Both the position numbers and the translations under genes were made by a program. From a virus: a stretch of 36,315 bases of DNA. The notes beneath the pieces are model-generated. The model did not search any database and was not told the DNA's origin. It saw only the letters and a program-made list of their open reading frames with translations. Within the stretch, counting starts at the first letter, position 1, and each line of letters begins with the position of its first letter. Location: IMG/VR virus record IMGVR_UViG_3300023239_000003, positions 1 through 36,315 of that record. One strand, 5' to 3'. Shown here piece by piece: positions 1-7,322 of this stretch.

Positions 1-123
1 ATTACTTTTTAACGCAAAAATTTCTTCTGTTGTCTTTTCTTGTTTAGTGTCAAAACCATAATGATTCTTACCATCATTTTGAAATCTGTCTACTAATACA
101 TACCTGTAAATATAATTGTCTTT
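1..123. repeat. Left copy of 123-bp terminal direct repeat
   Basis: Bases 1-123 are identical to 36193-36315. Both copies lie inside the same small leftward gene, which becomes complete only when the ends are joined. This fits an overlap left by assembling a circular or circularly permuted molecule. A short physical terminal repeat would rarely interrupt a virion gene. Unit genome length is 36,192 bp. Confidence 0.95.
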
Positions 124-165
124 TTTAAGATGTAATACAGGTTTTAAATCTTTAATTTGTTTCAT
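1..165 (-). CDS. Small virion-region protein, N-terminal part (gene crosses the joint)
   Basis: The gene starts at ATG 165-163 and runs left off the window; joined to the other end it stops at TAA 36159-36157, giving 66 residues. The left copy holds residues 1-55. The protein is basic and Tyr/Lys-rich, beginning MKQIKDLKPVLHLKKDNYIY, with no recognised domain. It sits between the probable decoration protein and the tail tube gene. That is a usual place for a head-tail accessory protein, but the role is inference from position only. No clear Shine-Dalgarno site precedes the ATG; a hairpin at 172-203 lies just upstream, so translation may depend on that structure. Confidence 0.7.
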   Translation of the reverse strand, partial: MKQIKDLKPVLHLKKDNYIYRYVLVDRFQNDGKNHYGFDTKQEKTTEEIFALKSN

Positions 166-171
166 GCACTC

Positions 172-203
172 TAGGGGGTTTCCACTCTCGCTTCCACCCC
201 CTA
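172..203 (-). terminator. Hairpin after the decoration-protein gene (possible terminator or processing site)
   Basis: A perfect 8-bp inverted repeat (TAGGGGGT at 172-179, ACCCCCTA at 196-203) encloses a 16-nt loop. It lies 10 bases beyond the stop of the gene at 213-662 on the transcribed leftward strand. No strong T-run follows, so partial termination, RNA processing or mRNA stabilisation below the abundant capsid genes is as likely as full termination. Confidence 0.5.
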
Positions 204-212
204 AAATAAGTA

Positions 213-662
213 TTAATCTAAAACGTAAAACATTTGAAGTTGAATAGTACCAGTAGCATTAGCACCTGCTAATGTAACTGTAACTGGTAAACCATCTTCG
301 TTAGCATCAACTACTGCATTTTTTCCTAATGCCATAGTAACTAAAGCATCAGAACTTGTTGCTGCTGTTGAAGCTGCTGCCGCTTTATATGCGTCAACGT
401 CAAGAGCAACTGTTGTTCCGTCTGCATCTGTATGAGCTGCGTAACCAACTGATAATGTAGTAGAACCACCTAATGCATCATGTGATGCTGCAGCAGATAA
501 TAACCTACAACCATTAGGTATTGTAAACATAGTGATTGTTGATTGTTCTGCACTTGCTTCGTATTCAGCAAAAGCAACTCTTACTCTTCCAGATAACTCA
601 TTAGTATTCAACTTTACAGAAGGTGTACTTTGAGTTTTTGCGTATTGTATTGAATTAGCCAT
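213..662 (-). CDS. Probable head decoration or minor capsid protein
   Basis: This 149-residue protein is rich in Ala, Thr and Val with alternating hydrophobic stretches, a composition typical of beta-rich virion surface proteins. It has no membrane segment or enzymatic motif. It directly follows the major capsid gene (31-base gap) with a good Shine-Dalgarno site (GGAGAA) before ATG 662-660. Position and size fit a capsid decoration protein. A fibre-like appendage is possible. I did not recognise a named family. Confidence 0.7.
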   Translation of the reverse strand: MANSIQYAKTQSTPSVKLNTNELSGRVRVAFAEYEASAEQSTITMFTIPNGCRLLSAAASHDALGGSTTLSVGYAAHTDADGTTVALDVDAYKAAAASTAATSSDALVTMALGKNAVVDANEDGLPVTVTLAGANATGTIQLQMFYVLD

Positions 663-692
663 AATATTATTTCTCCTTTATTTTAGCTATTA

Positions 693-1559
693 TTAGTTTG
701 CAAGAACAGAAACAACTTTTGCTTCTTCCATTCTAGTTGCACCGATTGTTTGGCAATAGTACACTTGAGTAGCGTAAGATTTATCTGATCTTTCGTCTAT
801 TCTAGCAGTTACATCTTTACCAATACCAAGTAAAATACCATCTTCTGCGAAGGCAATACATTGAGTGTTTGATGCTCCATTATCAACAAGTCTGTTAGAT
901 ACATGAAATTTGAATCCCATGAAACTATCAATTTCACCTTGAACCAATGCTTTAACAGTATTAAAGTCACTTGAAGTAACTGTAGTATTGTTTAACAAAT
1001 CTTGAATCTCTGTTGGAGATACAATGATGTGTCTTTTGATTGAAGGATCAACATCACCTGAATCAAGTATATTTTTTGCTGATGCTAGTTTAGCTATGTT
1101 CATAGTATTAGCTCCACCAGTACCAACTGCAACAATATTACCTGCTGGTAATGCAACTGCTGTTCCACCAGATACTCCAGTATTAGCTGAACCTAGTGCT
1201 GCTGCGATAATAACATCATCCATTGCTCTTCCCATTGCGTATGCAGCGGCTTTTGCGTAAGATGAAGTTGGATCGATTAGCAATCTAACTTTGTCTTGTT
1301 GATCGATTAAATCAGCAAATTCATAATCTGCTAAACTAACTCTTCTTCTTGAGTGAGGTGTATCGATTTGTGGTGTGTCAGAATGTCTGCTAGTTTTTAG
1401 AATTGCTGTAACTTTACCAATTTGGTCAAAGTAAGCATCTTTTCCAGTAACAGATTCATTTCTAACTGCGTCTCTTAAAAGTGATCCCATTTGTTGAGAT
1501 AACATTTGTATGTTTGCAGAGTATTGCTCTACAAACGCTGTAGTTATTTGTGATGACAT
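693..1559 (-). CDS. Major capsid protein
   Basis: The 288-residue protein resembles the phage capsid family found in pelagiphage-type podoviruses (Phage_capsid_2 type, HK97 fold). It has an N-terminal helical region (about 1-50), a central segment around residues 70-90 with many charged residues (SRRRVSLADYEFADLIDQQD), and a C-terminal domain ending TIGATRMEEAKVVSVLAN. It lies immediately downstream of the scaffold gene, as in T7-like phages. The start is supported by AGGAGA seven bases before the ATG. At 288 residues it is shorter than T7 gp10A. Assignment is by family resemblance and synteny. Confidence 0.88.
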   Translation of the reverse strand: MSSQITTAFVEQYSANIQMLSQQMGSLLRDAVRNESVTGKDAYFDQIGKVTAILKTSRHSDTPQIDTPHSRRRVSLADYEFADLIDQQDKVRLLIDPTSSYAKAAAYAMGRAMDDVIIAAALGSANTGVSGGTAVALPAGNIVAVGTGGANTMNIAKLASAKNILDSGDVDPSIKRHIIVSPTEIQDLLNNTTVTSSDFNTVKALVQGEIDSFMGFKFHVSNRLVDNGASNTQCIAFAEDGILLGIGKDVTARIDERSDKSYATQVYYCQTIGATRMEEAKVVSVLAN

Positions 1560-1601
1560 ATTTGTCTCCTATTTATCATTATTGTTATATTTATAAAAAA
1601 C

Positions 1602-1671
1602 AGAATAGTTCTCCATCAATAATGATAGGCAATTCTTGGATTTAAAGTCTTTTAGACTACAGTTCTATTCT
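1602..1671 (-). other. Structured RNA-like element between scaffold and capsid genes
   Basis: The scaffold-capsid gap (1560-1754) is the longest in the capsid block. On the leftward strand a closing stem AGAATAG/CTATTCT (1671-1665 with 1608-1602) encloses two hairpins: AGTCT-AAA-AGACT, and CC(T)ATCA-TTAT-TGATGG with one bulged T. A G and six T residues follow the closing stem. The span is 70 nt, but there is no T-loop consensus or anticodon arm, so it is not a tRNA. It could be an attenuator or mRNA-stabilising leader for the capsid transcript. Confidence 0.4.
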
Positions 1672-1710
1672 CTGTCATCAATAAGGTTCTTGCGAGTTAT
1701 CTTATATTTA

Positions 1711-1746
1711 ATTCCTTATAATATATTTTATTATATTACAAGGAAT
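1711..1746 (-). repeat. AT-rich inverted repeat downstream of the scaffold gene
   Basis: A 15-bp inverted repeat with one mismatch (1711-1725 with 1732-1746, six-base loop) lies 8 bases past the scaffold stop codon. Arms begin ATTCCTT and end AAGGAAT. It is almost entirely A/T apart from the tips. It may act with the structure at 1602-1671 as a differential-expression signal between scaffold and capsid. Confidence 0.45.
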
Positions 1747-1754
1747 ATAAATTA

Positions 1755-2618
1755 TTAATCTTCTTTAGGTTGAGCCATTTCTCTTAATGTATAAACCTGT
1801 TGAACCATTTTTGCGTGATCTGGGTGTTTATGATTCCAATAAGGTCCAGTAGTATCATTAGTAATAGCTGATATTTCTGATTGTAAATCTTTCATTGAAT
1901 TAACACTTTCACTTTCAGTTGAAACTAATTTATCTTCTGAAAGCATACCAGCAATCTTTGCAAAGCCTTTTATTATTTCTGGATGATCTCCAATTCTAGT
2001 ACCATCTTGCATTTGTAAATCTAGTATTTCTGGATTCATATTTGCTTTTGCTAATGCACTAGCTTTTGAAACATTGCTATCAAACTCTTTACCCCATTCA
2101 GCTCTTAATTCTGTTTCAGCTTGAGCTTGTGCAGTTTCAGTATCAACAGTTGCTCTTTGCATATTGCTTTCCATATTATTTTTATAGAACTCTAATATAC
2201 CTTGAGCTTGTGTATTATTTAAACCAAGTTTATGAGATTGTTCTGCAAAGTTTTTAATTGCATTTTCATCCATAGCTACTGCTTCTGATTCAATATTTAA
2301 AGCATACTTGTCTGCAGTTTCTGGTCTACCCAATTTTGAGTACACTTCATTCCATTGATCTTCAGTTGAATTTTTATTAGGTACAGCAACTTTGTCTTGA
2401 CCAATCATTCTTGTAGCATTGATATAACTTTTTGCTAAAGCATCTATCTCTGTAAACTTTTCAATGTTAGGGTCGCTTCTAAATTCTTCACTAATAGAAC
2501 TTTTCCAATTTGCTACTGGTGTATCTCCACCACTAACTACATTTGGTTTTGCAACTGGCTCTACTGCTTCTGTTGTTTCTACAGGCACAGCTTCTTGTGT
2601 TATCTGTTCACTTGACAT
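1755..2618 (-). CDS. Capsid assembly scaffolding protein
   Basis: The 287-residue protein is acidic and largely helical, as expected of T7 gp9-type scaffolds. It contains the LGRPETADKYAL segment (about residues 96-107), often seen in podovirus scaffold proteins, then a long charged helical middle and a basic-acidic tail ending MAQPKED. It lies between the Bbp19-like gene and the capsid gene in the usual scaffold-then-capsid order. Its ATG overlaps the stop of the upstream gene (TAATG), with AAAGGA upstream. It should direct procapsid assembly and be absent from the mature virion. Confidence 0.85.
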   Translation of the reverse strand: MSSEQITQEAVPVETTEAVEPVAKPNVVSGGDTPVANWKSSISEEFRSDPNIEKFTEIDALAKSYINATRMIGQDKVAVPNKNSTEDQWNEVYSKLGRPETADKYALNIESEAVAMDENAIKNFAEQSHKLGLNNTQAQGILEFYKNNMESNMQRATVDTETAQAQAETELRAEWGKEFDSNVSKASALAKANMNPEILDLQMQDGTRIGDHPEIIKGFAKIAGMLSEDKLVSTESESVNSMKDLQSEISAITNDTTGPYWNHKHPDHAKMVQQVYTLREMAQPKED

Positions 2619-2863
2619 TATTTATCCTTTTGTTGTAGCATTGATTTAATAAATAGAATGACGCTACGTTGTCCCTCTAAGTATGCACTCTCGTGACTAT
2701 CTCCTTTTACATTAGTAGTAGTATGATAATGGCATCTTTTTTCTATATCAGCCAAAACATTTCCACCTTCACTTGATGCAAAAATAAATTGATAATCTTT
2801 TTGGAGTTCTTTTAAATGTTTTTGTATTTCTCTTACTTGTTTCTCTTGTTCCTTGTTTTCCAT
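2618..2863 (-). CDS. Bbp19-like phage protein
   Basis: The 81-residue protein has a charged helical N-terminus (1-30). Then comes a segment with the hallmarks of the Bbp19 family: a GGNVLADIEKRCH stretch (about 33-45) and a C-terminal EGQRSVILFI (about 63-72). Members usually sit beside portal genes in podoviruses; their function is not established. Here it lies between portal and scaffold. It follows the portal stop by one base and shares a TAATG overlap with the scaffold gene, so it is translationally coupled within the capsid operon. Confidence 0.75.
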   Translation of the reverse strand: MENKEQEKQVREIQKHLKELQKDYQFIFASSEGGNVLADIEKRCHYHTTTNVKGDSHESAYLEGQRSVILFIKSMLQQKDK

Positions 2864-2864
2864 A

Positions 2865-4481
2865 TTATTCCACTAAGGCTTTTGCTTCTTCCGGTAATGC
2901 CTTTGCTAGTGGTGCGATTTGTCCCCCGGCTTGTGCAACCTGTTGCATCTGTGCCATTTGTTGTTGTTGTTCAGCTTGTGCTGCTTGTTGTTCTCTTTCA
3001 GCATTAACTTGAGATTGTAATTTTAATAACTTCTGTGGCATACCCACAATATCCGCAACGTGTTTAACTAATGCGTCAAAGTTAATGTAATCAAATACAG
3101 GTGCTACATTTGCTAGACCCCCTAGTATTTCTAATGCTCTAGTTATTGATGAAAGTTCTGTAGATTTTTGTGCTTTAGCTAATGGAGAAACATATTCTAT
3201 TTCTACATCTTGACCCGATAAAAATTCTGGTGCTTCTGCAAATTGATTTTTTCTTAATAGAATATTGAAACATCTATCAATCAATGGTTTTAATAATTCA
3301 GATTGTAGTCTACCTAATACTGGTCCAAGTAATCTCATCTTCTCTTCGTTTCTTTGTACAACTTCTGTAGCTGTCATTTGTGGACCTTGTTGTAATTGTA
3401 ATTGGTTTACATAGAATACTTCTCTAATAGCATTTCTTCTTTGCTCTTCCATGTTTAAACCTAATGGATTGTTTGCACCAATGTTTAATGGTTCAATTCT
3501 ATCTCTTGTACCACTTCTATAAAAGTTTAATCCACCCGGTACAGTTCTAACAGGAAGTAAGAATCCATCATCCGGAACTAATAGTGGTGGGTCAACTTGT
3601 TTCTGTGCAGCTTTGATTGTCGTTTTAGACATTTCATTTAGCATCTTAACATCTGGTAAGGCTGTCATTGCAGGTGATCTACCATAAATTTCGTGTGATG
3701 CTTTTAAATATCTTGGAACTACATAAGGGAACTCTTTAAATCCAGAGACAGATAATTCGTCACCACTACCCATTTCTAAATACACAGATTCAAATGGCAT
3801 ATTCTCTTGATCTTTTAATTTAGGATTAAAGTCTGCTCTTGGATATACACAATGTAAAATATCTACATCTTGGTATGGGTCTTTTTCAGACATCACTTTT
3901 ATATTTTGCGAAACCTTGTTGCCAAACTTTTGTACTAAAGCTCTAGCAGATAAAGTAAACTTTCTGTAGACAGTATCTATTCTACCTTTATCATCTTCAG
4001 CTATAAATATTTCAGCAATATGTTTTGTAGAAAATTTTAATAAATCTTCATCATCTTCTTCAATGTACATTGCTGCAGTACCAAATGTAATTAGATCATG
4101 GTACAATTCAAAAATTTCTTGTTGGAAGTTTGATCTATTAAATGCTGTGTACATATCTGCAGTTACACTTTCTAACCAAAGTTTAGCTTCATCATTTTGA
4201 TCCATTGTTGAATCTTTAAATTTAAGGGTAAACCAAGGTGTTGATGGGTTAGTCATCATGCCATGTAGTGATGCTGCTAATAATTCTAATGCTTGTAGTG
4301 GAGATGAATCAAAAATTAATTCATTTCTTTTATCTCCTCTTGTTCTTCTTTTAGTAATGTTTGCTTTTCTTGGCATCATGTAATCAGCAACTTCTTGCCA
4401 ATGATTTTCCCAATTAACTCTTTGAGAATTTAGTCTGCCAAATCTTGCTAGTAGCTTTGTAGTTGTTTCTGTTTTTGCCAT
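2865..4481 (-). CDS. Portal protein (T7 gp8-like head-tail connector)
   Basis: At 538 residues this matches the T7-type head-tail connector family. Typical features are the N-terminal segment with RVNWENHWQEVADYMMPRK, the stretch LELLAASLHGMMTNPSTPWF (about 64-83), and the helical region with RNEEKMRLLGPVLGRLQSE. The C-terminal tail is Gln/Ala-rich (about 490-520) and low-complexity. The dodecameric ring it should form is the DNA entry and exit gate and the terminase docking site. Its ATG overlaps the stop of the upstream gene (TAATG). Confidence 0.93.
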   Translation of the reverse strand: MAKTETTTKLLARFGRLNSQRVNWENHWQEVADYMMPRKANITKRRTRGDKRNELIFDSSPLQALELLAASLHGMMTNPSTPWFTLKFKDSTMDQNDEAKLWLESVTADMYTAFNRSNFQQEIFELYHDLITFGTAAMYIEEDDEDLLKFSTKHIAEIFIAEDDKGRIDTVYRKFTLSARALVQKFGNKVSQNIKVMSEKDPYQDVDILHCVYPRADFNPKLKDQENMPFESVYLEMGSGDELSVSGFKEFPYVVPRYLKASHEIYGRSPAMTALPDVKMLNEMSKTTIKAAQKQVDPPLLVPDDGFLLPVRTVPGGLNFYRSGTRDRIEPLNIGANNPLGLNMEEQRRNAIREVFYVNQLQLQQGPQMTATEVVQRNEEKMRLLGPVLGRLQSELLKPLIDRCFNILLRKNQFAEAPEFLSGQDVEIEYVSPLAKAQKSTELSSITRALEILGGLANVAPVFDYINFDALVKHVADIVGMPQKLLKLQSQVNAEREQQAAQAEQQQQMAQMQQVAQAGGQIAPLAKALPEEAKALVE

Positions 4482-5143
4482 TATACTCTTCCTAATAAAT
4501 TTTTTACACCCAAAGTATAATCTGATGAAGTTTTAGTTATACCTTTTGCACTTGTCATTATAGATTGTGATCTTCCTCTTTTTTTAACTTTTAAAGCTGC
4601 TGCATCTGCGTTGGCTGCTTCTGATTGTGATACTTCTGCTTCTGTTGGTGCAGTAGTTTGAATTGTGTTTCCACCAATATTTTTTTTAATTATAGTTGGT
4701 TTATTATCTGCACTACCACCACCTGTTTGCATTGTTCTTCCCATAGCATCTATTTTTCCAGAACCTCTTTCTGCCATGTATCTTTTAAAATCTTTTTCTG
4801 ATTCTTTAAAACCATTTTTATTCATAACACTTTTTTTATATAAACTTAAATTTGTATTAAAAGTATTTTTAGAAACACCAGTAGCATCTAAAATTTTTCC
4901 TAAAATTGAAGGAGCATTACTTCCTGTATATTTTAAATTTTTAAATGCTGCAGCGGCATTTGCAGTTTCAACTGCAGCTTTTCTTGCTGCATAAGTTGAT
5001 CCGCTAACAGGTGTACTCTTGTATTGAGTTGTAGTTCTGTAGGTATCTTTGTTATTATTTTGAGCAGTATTAGTTTTTCCAGAAAAAGATTTTGCAGTAC
5101 TACTACTATAGTTGTTTGGTGCGTATGTTCTTTCTCTTGCCAT
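4481..5143 (-). CDS. Low-complexity virion-region protein with RGR-S-I-x-T / LLG tail
   Basis: The 220-residue protein has a Ser/Thr/Asn-rich, probably disordered N-terminus (1-50), a basic middle, and a C-terminal block. That block has KKRGRSQSIMTSAKGI (about 187-202) followed by NLLGR near the end. The same arrangement (RKGRRSTILTGPLGI, then TLLGK) closes the neighbouring 74-residue protein, so the two share a terminal module. It lies between terminase and portal genes and is coupled to the portal by TAATG. Role unknown; a minor virion, ejected or packaging-accessory protein is plausible. Confidence 0.75.
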   Translation of the reverse strand: MARERTYAPNNYSSSTAKSFSGKTNTAQNNNKDTYRTTTQYKSTPVSGSTYAARKAAVETANAAAAFKNLKYTGSNAPSILGKILDATGVSKNTFNTNLSLYKKSVMNKNGFKESEKDFKRYMAERGSGKIDAMGRTMQTGGGSADNKPTIIKKNIGGNTIQTTAPTEAEVSQSEAANADAAALKVKKRGRSQSIMTSAKGITKTSSDYTLGVKNLLGRV

Positions 5144-5144
5144 A

Positions 5145-5369
5145 TTAATTTTTTCCTAGCAATGTGTCGGTTGCATCTTCTTGATCTTCTTGTATTCCAA
5201 GTGGACCAGTTAGTATTGTAGACCTTCTGCCTTTTCTTTTTCTTTCCACAGCATCTCTATCTTTTTTAATTTGTGCTTTTTCTGCATCAGACAACTCTGA
5301 AGATGGAGCTTCTGGTGGAGCTTGTACCGGTGGTAAAGGTGGTGTTTTTGGTCTAAATATTGATCCCAT
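5145..5369 (-). CDS. Small proline-rich protein with RGRRSTILTG / LLG tail
   Basis: The 74-residue protein begins MGSIFRPKTPPLPPVQAPP, followed by a charged helix (about 25-45). It ends with KGRRSTILTGPLGI, an acidic stretch and TLLGK. Small proteins with this Pro-rich head and STILTG/LLG tail are common beside terminase or portal genes in podoviruses, with no known function. It ends one base before the start of the 220-residue gene that repeats the tail motif. The start has only a weak ribosome site. Confidence 0.75.
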   Translation of the reverse strand: MGSIFRPKTPPLPPVQAPPEAPSSELSDAEKAQIKKDRDAVERKRKGRRSTILTGPLGIQEDQEDATDTLLGKN

Positions 5370-5376
5370 AATAATT

Positions 5377-6648
5377 CTATATAATTGTGTAACTATTATC
5401 TGCTACAACTTGTGGAGCAGTTTGTCTAGTATTTATTTCTTGAAGTCCCACCGCTAGATACCTCATAGCATCCGCTGCGTGTGAACTCCAATCATGTACA
5501 GGCTTTGTTTTAAACATTCTATCTTTATCTACATATCTCCTGTGGTAATGTCTTAACGCATCTATTAACTTTTTGCAATGGTCTGTATCTATGTAACATC
5601 TTGGTAACGTCATTGTGGTTGCGTGTATGCCATCCTCAAGGGGTATTTTTGGAACTACCTTAAATCTTAATCCTAATTGTGTGGCGACCTCTCTCCGGGT
5701 CTTGCCATTGCCAAACTCGGTTACTTCAATGTCGTGTGGTGCAAAGTGATTTTTGTAAACGTAATCTTTGTTGTCTACCATCTTGATGTAGTATGGTAAT
5801 CCTTGACCTCTCTCTTCATGGTAATCAATTATGTTAATGACACTTGCGTTCTGCTGATAGAAGATAATAGCACTATGATCTGCCACACCTAAATCCCATG
5901 CTGTAGAAACTGGTAGTGCAGGATCGTATGGTACTCTAGTTAATTGCTTATTGTCATCCATCTTGCCAATCACATCTCCATATACTGCTCCTTCAATGTT
6001 AGCAATCCAATCACACTCAAATTCCTGTAGGTACTTCTTCTCACCCATCACTTCTCTTGCCTTGACCAACTCTTCTTCATCCACAATCTTAGTGTCTGAT
6101 GCTTTTGCCTTGTAGTTAAACCAATCATCTGCTCCATTAGCGTGTTGGTATAATTCATAGAAGTTGTTGTTCATTCCTGCTGGTGTACCAATAAAGACAC
6201 AGTAGCCTTTACGATCTGATAAAGCCGGTCTAATTATCTCTGGAAACAACCTACTGTTGACATTAGCATACTCATCAATTACACAGCCATCCAAGTAGAT
6301 ACCTCTTAATCCATCTGGTGAATCTGATCCAAGTAAAGTAATCCTAGCACCATTAGGTAAATCAACTCTAAGTTCTGTTTCGTTAAATTTTGTATTGGGT
6401 ATCTTATCAGTAAACTGTTTCATGTAATCCCATGCAATAGACTTTGCTTGTTTGAATGTGGGTGCAAGATAGGCAAATCTAGGGTTCTTTTCTTTGCAAG
6501 TAAGTGCTGATTTAATAAGGTGGTTGATCATGCAGACAGTTTTGCCGAATCTCCTGTGACAAACTAGCACACTCCATCTATGTTTATCAATTTGTTGGTG
6601 TAATAGCTTCTGATGCTTTCTTGGTGTATAGGGGATTTTAATATCCAT
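5377..6648 (-). CDS. terL: Terminase large subunit
   Basis: The 423-residue packaging motor has both expected domains. The ATPase has a Walker A-like CHRRFGKT (30-37), Walker B VIDEY (123-127) and the IGTP coupling motif (153-156). The nuclease (about 245-400) has D252 in WDLG, a PHD segment followed by an Arg-rich stretch, and a late Asp in HDWSSHAADAMRY. It should cut concatemers and drive DNA through the portal. Unusually, the small subunit is not adjacent; the best candidate is at 10868-11401 in another operon. Only two bases separate this gene from the small ORF upstream. Confidence 0.95.
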   Translation of the reverse strand: MDIKIPYTPRKHQKLLHQQIDKHRWSVLVCHRRFGKTVCMINHLIKSALTCKEKNPRFAYLAPTFKQAKSIAWDYMKQFTDKIPNTKFNETELRVDLPNGARITLLGSDSPDGLRGIYLDGCVIDEYANVNSRLFPEIIRPALSDRKGYCVFIGTPAGMNNNFYELYQHANGADDWFNYKAKASDTKIVDEEELVKAREVMGEKKYLQEFECDWIANIEGAVYGDVIGKMDDNKQLTRVPYDPALPVSTAWDLGVADHSAIIFYQQNASVINIIDYHEERGQGLPYYIKMVDNKDYVYKNHFAPHDIEVTEFGNGKTRREVATQLGLRFKVVPKIPLEDGIHATTMTLPRCYIDTDHCKKLIDALRHYHRRYVDKDRMFKTKPVHDWSSHAADAMRYLAVGLQEINTRQTAPQVVADNSYTII

Positions 6649-6650
6649 AT

Positions 6651-6839
6651 CTAGTGTATAGAATTATTCCTATACGCATCATTTGGTATGTAATCAAAGT
6701 CTAGTTTCTTCATAGCAAAGACACTAAATAGCTCTGCTTGTTTAGAAGCAGTAAATCCATAGAACTTCATTATTACATTGTTGCTGCCTTCTTCAATATA
6801 ACAGATTGATTCTACATCTTCTAAGTCAAGGTGATCCAT
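6651..6839 (-). CDS. Small acidic hypothetical protein upstream of terL
   Basis: This 62-residue acidic protein has no recognised family. It is the first gene of the leftward late operon, directly before terL. The ATG at 6839-6837 lacks a clear Shine-Dalgarno site, so the call rests on the tight spacing (two bases), the same strand and ordinary composition. A terminase or packaging accessory role would be a guess from position. Confidence 0.55.
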   Translation of the reverse strand: MDHLDLEDVESICYIEEGSNNVIMKFYGFTASKQAELFSVFAMKKLDFDYIPNDAYRNNSIH

Positions 6840-6893
6840 ATACTACATCTAGTTCATTTGTAAAAAATAGTAAAATAAAAAATTTGGATTAAG

Positions 6894-6902
6894 TGTGGAT
6901 AA
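6894..6902 (-). promoter_or_regulatory. Consensus DnaA box
   Basis: The minus strand reads TTATCCACA, the exact high-affinity DnaA box consensus. It lies in the leader of the late operon, about 55 bases before the first gene. I did not find another perfect copy on reading, though that scan was not exhaustive. It gains weight because the phage encodes a DnaA domain IV protein (16343-16822). Confidence 0.6.
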
Positions 6903-6989
6903 AAGGGGGTGGGTTGTTTTAGGAGAACTGTCTGTGTATGTGTGAAAATGTTCGGTGTATATATAGAGAGAAATCCGTGGGAATATTTT

Positions 6990-7001
6990 GGGGTATACCC
7001 C
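6990..7001. repeat. 12-bp perfect palindrome GGGGTATACCCC
   Basis: A perfect G/C-flanked dyad inside an AT-rich control region, about 90 bases from the DnaA box. With no loop it is better suited to binding a dimeric regulator than to forming a terminator. The binding partner is unknown. Confidence 0.5.
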
Positions 7002-7322
7002 CTCTTTAAAAAACCAAAAACTAACAAGTATTAGGTAAAACATATCTATAATGTATTAGTGATAAGAAAGCGTTACCGGTACAAATCATTTAAACCTTTT
7101 AAAAATTGTTTGGTACTGTCCCGTTGCTTAACTCGTAGAGAAAAAACAAAGACGCTTTATTAATGGATACGATCTTTATCAACTCAATTAAAATATTGTT
7201 GCAAATATATCACACATCAATAGTGTCAGAAATAAGGCGCTAGGCTTAGTTTCTTGCCTTAGTTATGCCATACCAATTTATTAACTTTAATTATGTTTAA
7301 AACAAATCAACCAAAGGAAAAT

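Larger units (their letters stand above)
6840..7322. other. Main intergenic control region (candidate replication origin and late promoters)
   Basis: This is the longest stretch without a convincing gene. It separates the leftward late operon from the rightward small-gene island, so both must be transcribed from here. It holds a consensus DnaA box (6894-6902), GGGGTATACCCC (6990-7001), the palindrome TACCGGTA (about 7074-7081), a -10-like TATAAT on the plus strand (7047-7052) without a good -35, and an inverted repeat TAAGGC/GCCTTA (7233-7238, 7256-7261). No complete sigma70-type promoter could be assigned. The one leftward ORF inside (6849-7043) has no ribosome site and looks spurious. Confidence 0.6.

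Noticed and set aside
1024-1260. Plus-strand ORF opposite the capsid gene
   Set aside because: Shadow of a confidently identified gene.
1602-1671. Possible tRNA (7-bp closing stem, 70 nt)
   Set aside because: No T-loop consensus, no anticodon arm of 5+7 bases, and internal hairpins do not fit a cloverleaf.
2816-3007. Plus-strand ORF opposite the portal Gln-rich tail
   Set aside because: Leu/Val-rich translation is the antisense of CAA/GCA repeats; no ribosome site.
4665-4994. Plus-strand 109-codon ORF opposite the 220-residue gene
   Set aside because: Antisense shadow of a Ser/Ala-rich coding region; the leftward gene is operon-consistent.
6849-7043. Leftward ORF of 64 codons in the control region
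   Set aside because: No ribosome site, unusual composition, and it runs through the DnaA box and the 12-bp palindrome; treated as chance.
7045-7065. TAATAC...TATAG on the minus strand, similar to part of a T7 promoter
   Set aside because: Spacing and downstream bases do not match, there is only one copy, and the genome has no T7-type RNA polymerase.
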